NCBI GenBank assembly: GCA_021792075.1
Contig: JAJYVK010000006.1
Coordinates: forward strand, 1-14,857
Origin: Actinomycetes bacterium
GTDB lineage: Bacteria > Actinomycetota > Acidimicrobiia > Acidimicrobiales > Acidimicrobiaceae
Length of the DNA stretch: 14,857 nucleotides
Direction: 5' to 3'
Shown: positions 13,691 through 14,857 of the stretch, piece by piece
Layout: each line of letters opens with the position of its first letter
Numbering within the stretch: the stretch's first letter is position 1
The notes under the pieces: model-generated
Database searches by the model: none
The model's input: the letters and a program-made list of their open reading frames with translations, nothing else
Told to the model about the DNA's origin: nothing
Made by a program: the position numbers and the translations under genes

Positions 13691-14692
13691 TCAGGGAAGG
13701 GATGACAGTCTTTGATTCGCGCTTAGTCCGAGTTGCGGCACTCCGAAATTGTCCTCGATCGTCTTCAGCAGCGAGTAGTGGTCCATTGGTTGTGACAAAA
13801 CGGTCCCTCTCGATAGGCCAGGTTCGATGACAAGGGTCAGAACGTGGCCTCCTCCAGAAGAGGTGATGGCGCCAGAAGATGACAGCCCGCGATTATCACC
13901 GCCATTGCCCTCGTCCCATGTAATGTAGAGAGCCCCGTTGTCCTTCCATGCGGAAGACGAAGTGATCTGGCTGACCATATTTTGCAGCCAGCTCGCCGCG
14001 GTGGATGCTGGGCAGTTGTGTCCGTCATTGCATATGTTCGGAGTTATCCATACAAAGCTTGCCAGTTTCGCCGAGGATGAGCCGAGTTGAGATGTGAGTT
14101 CGCTGAGCGGCTTTATGTTCGCGCACAGCGAAGTCGATGTTCGAATGTTTTCGAAATACACGAAGGGGTCATGTTTTCCGGCATAGAGGCCGCTGGGTGC
14201 ATAAGGGGAGAGATAACAGCTGTTTGGAATCGATTCCATGTATGCGGCCCAGGAGACGCCTTTTTGACTGAGTTCGGTTGGAAGATTTGCGGAGTTTACG
14301 AAGCATGACACGCAGTCAGACGAGATGCCAAACGTCGATCCCCCGATTAAAGACAGATAGTTGGGGAGCGATGGGTGAGTTGTGGCGTAGTAGTTTGTGG
14401 CGTAAGCCCAGGAGTGTGCAAGACTGCTAAGTTGTGGAGTTGCCATAGCCGCCCTGTAGCCCAGGTTTTCCATGATTATCACAAAGACGTGTGGATGCTT
14501 TGGTCCAGGCTGAGCAGTCACAGGGGTTGCGGGCTTGGTGGTCGTTGTCGGACTTGGCACCGACGTTGGCGTAGTCGACGAAGGGCTTCGGGTTGAGGTC
14601 GTCTTCGCAGGCGAGGAACTGGTTGCACCACAGCCGGAGAGCGCAAGAATTGTGAAAAATGTTGCGAGATAAGTCAGCGGTTGTTTAAACAT
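13691..14692 (-). CDS. Secreted lipoprotein phosphoesterase (acid phosphatase/phospholipase C superfamily)
   Basis: A 333-residue exported enzyme of the phosphoesterase family (PF04185-like: acid phosphatases and phospholipases C). A lipoprotein signal (MFKQPLTYLATFFTILALSGC) puts the acylated Cys at 21, followed by a Ser/Thr/Pro linker to about 64. Catalytic-domain motifs are VIIMENLGY (71-79, metal-binding Glu75-Asn76), THPSLPNYLSLIGG, KHDPFVYF, WITPNICNDGHNC, YITWDEGNGGD and, near the end, DHYSLLKTIEDNFG. It presumably hydrolyses phosphate esters outside the cell; substrate unknown. ATG 14692 is preferred because it gives a normal signal peptide. An in-frame ATG at 14734 would add 14 residues. 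Neither start has a convincing ribosome-binding site. Confidence 0.87.
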   Translation of the reverse strand: MFKQPLTYLATFFTILALSGCGATSSSPAKTTSTRSPSSTTPTSVPSPTTTTKPATPVTAQPGPKHPHVFVIIMENLGYRAAMATPQLSSLAHSWAYATNYYATTHPSLPNYLSLIGGSTFGISSDCVSCFVNSANLPTELSQKGVSWAAYMESIPNSCYLSPYAPSGLYAGKHDPFVYFENIRTSTSLCANIKPLSELTSQLGSSSAKLASFVWITPNICNDGHNCPASTAASWLQNMVSQITSSSAWKDNGALYITWDEGNGGDNRGLSSSGAITSSGGGHVLTLVIEPGLSRGTVLSQPMDHYSLLKTIEDNFGVPQLGLSANQRLSSLP

Positions 14693-14734
14693 GTTTCTAG
14701 TAGGGAAGACAAAAGTGCGGTGCGTCCTTTCCAT

Positions 14735-14857
14735 TCTATGGTCAATTTCTCAGCCGCGTTATTCACCCGTGATCGCTATCTGTCGCACTCCATCATTCGA
14801 TGGTTTGTGGAAAGGCGTGGGTTCTGCAGGAACGCATGACCGAAAAGCTCTTGTTCA
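14735..14857. other. Right-edge intergenic sequence
   Basis: These 123 bases upstream of the phosphoesterase gene show no reading frame, hairpin or promoter that can be supported. The TTGACC at the left edge of the stretch on the minus strand has no matching -10 at normal spacing. Confidence 0.4.

Noticed and set aside
1..14857. Search for CRISPR repeats, insertion sequences, transposase or integrase genes, tRNA and rRNA.
   Set aside because: No regularly spaced repeats, terminal inverted repeats, recognisable transposase motifs or structural RNA sequences were seen by eye.

Overview
The window looks like chromosomal DNA of moderate GC from an actinobacterium. The two secreted lipoproteins have Ala/Thr/Ser-rich linkers after the lipobox. 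TTG and GTG starts are frequent, one start appears leaderless, and intergenic gaps are generous. The style fits Acidimicrobiia-like lineages, but that placement is an inference from protein style and not a phylogenetic result. No rRNA, tRNA, CRISPR array, insertion sequence or phage gene was seen.

Layout. (1) Positions 1-1922, plus strand: the tail of a sugar-type periplasmic binding protein, then a double-domain ATPase of the RbsA/MglA/XylG kind. No permease follows, so it must lie upstream or elsewhere. (2) Positions 1975-7663, minus strand: five genes read from high to low coordinates, namely a NitT/TauT-type ABC ATPase, its permease, a thiamine-diphosphate (ThDP) enzyme of the acetolactate synthase/benzoylformate decarboxylase fold, an NAD-type short-chain dehydrogenase, and a lactonase-like metallo-beta-lactamase-fold hydrolase. 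(3) Positions 8007-9086, plus strand: the NitT/TauT-type substrate-binding lipoprotein, divergent from (2) and closed by a strong terminator. Parts (2) and (3) together read as an uptake-and-catabolism cluster for one unidentified small organic compound: import, C-C cleavage or ligation, oxidoreduction, and lactone/ester hydrolysis. This is the best candidate for an undescribed pathway here. (4) Positions 9425-11940, minus strand: an MFS exporter-like protein and a pirin. (5) Positions 12010-13339, plus strand: a Tat-exported molybdopterin oxidoreductase overlapping a four-helix b-type cytochrome, probably a membrane redox pair. (6) Positions 13691-14692, minus strand: a secreted lipoprotein phosphoesterase.

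Regulatory structure is rich between the genes. Three extended -10 promoters (TGn-TATxxx) can be read: before the dehydrogenase, before the binding lipoprotein, and before the molybdopterin enzyme, where the predicted +1 coincides with the ATG. Each has a nearby inverted repeat. The dehydrogenase leader also contains four CTAG tetranucleotides, a hairpin and a palindrome covering the ribosome-binding site. No regulator gene is present, so any controlling factor is encoded elsewhere.
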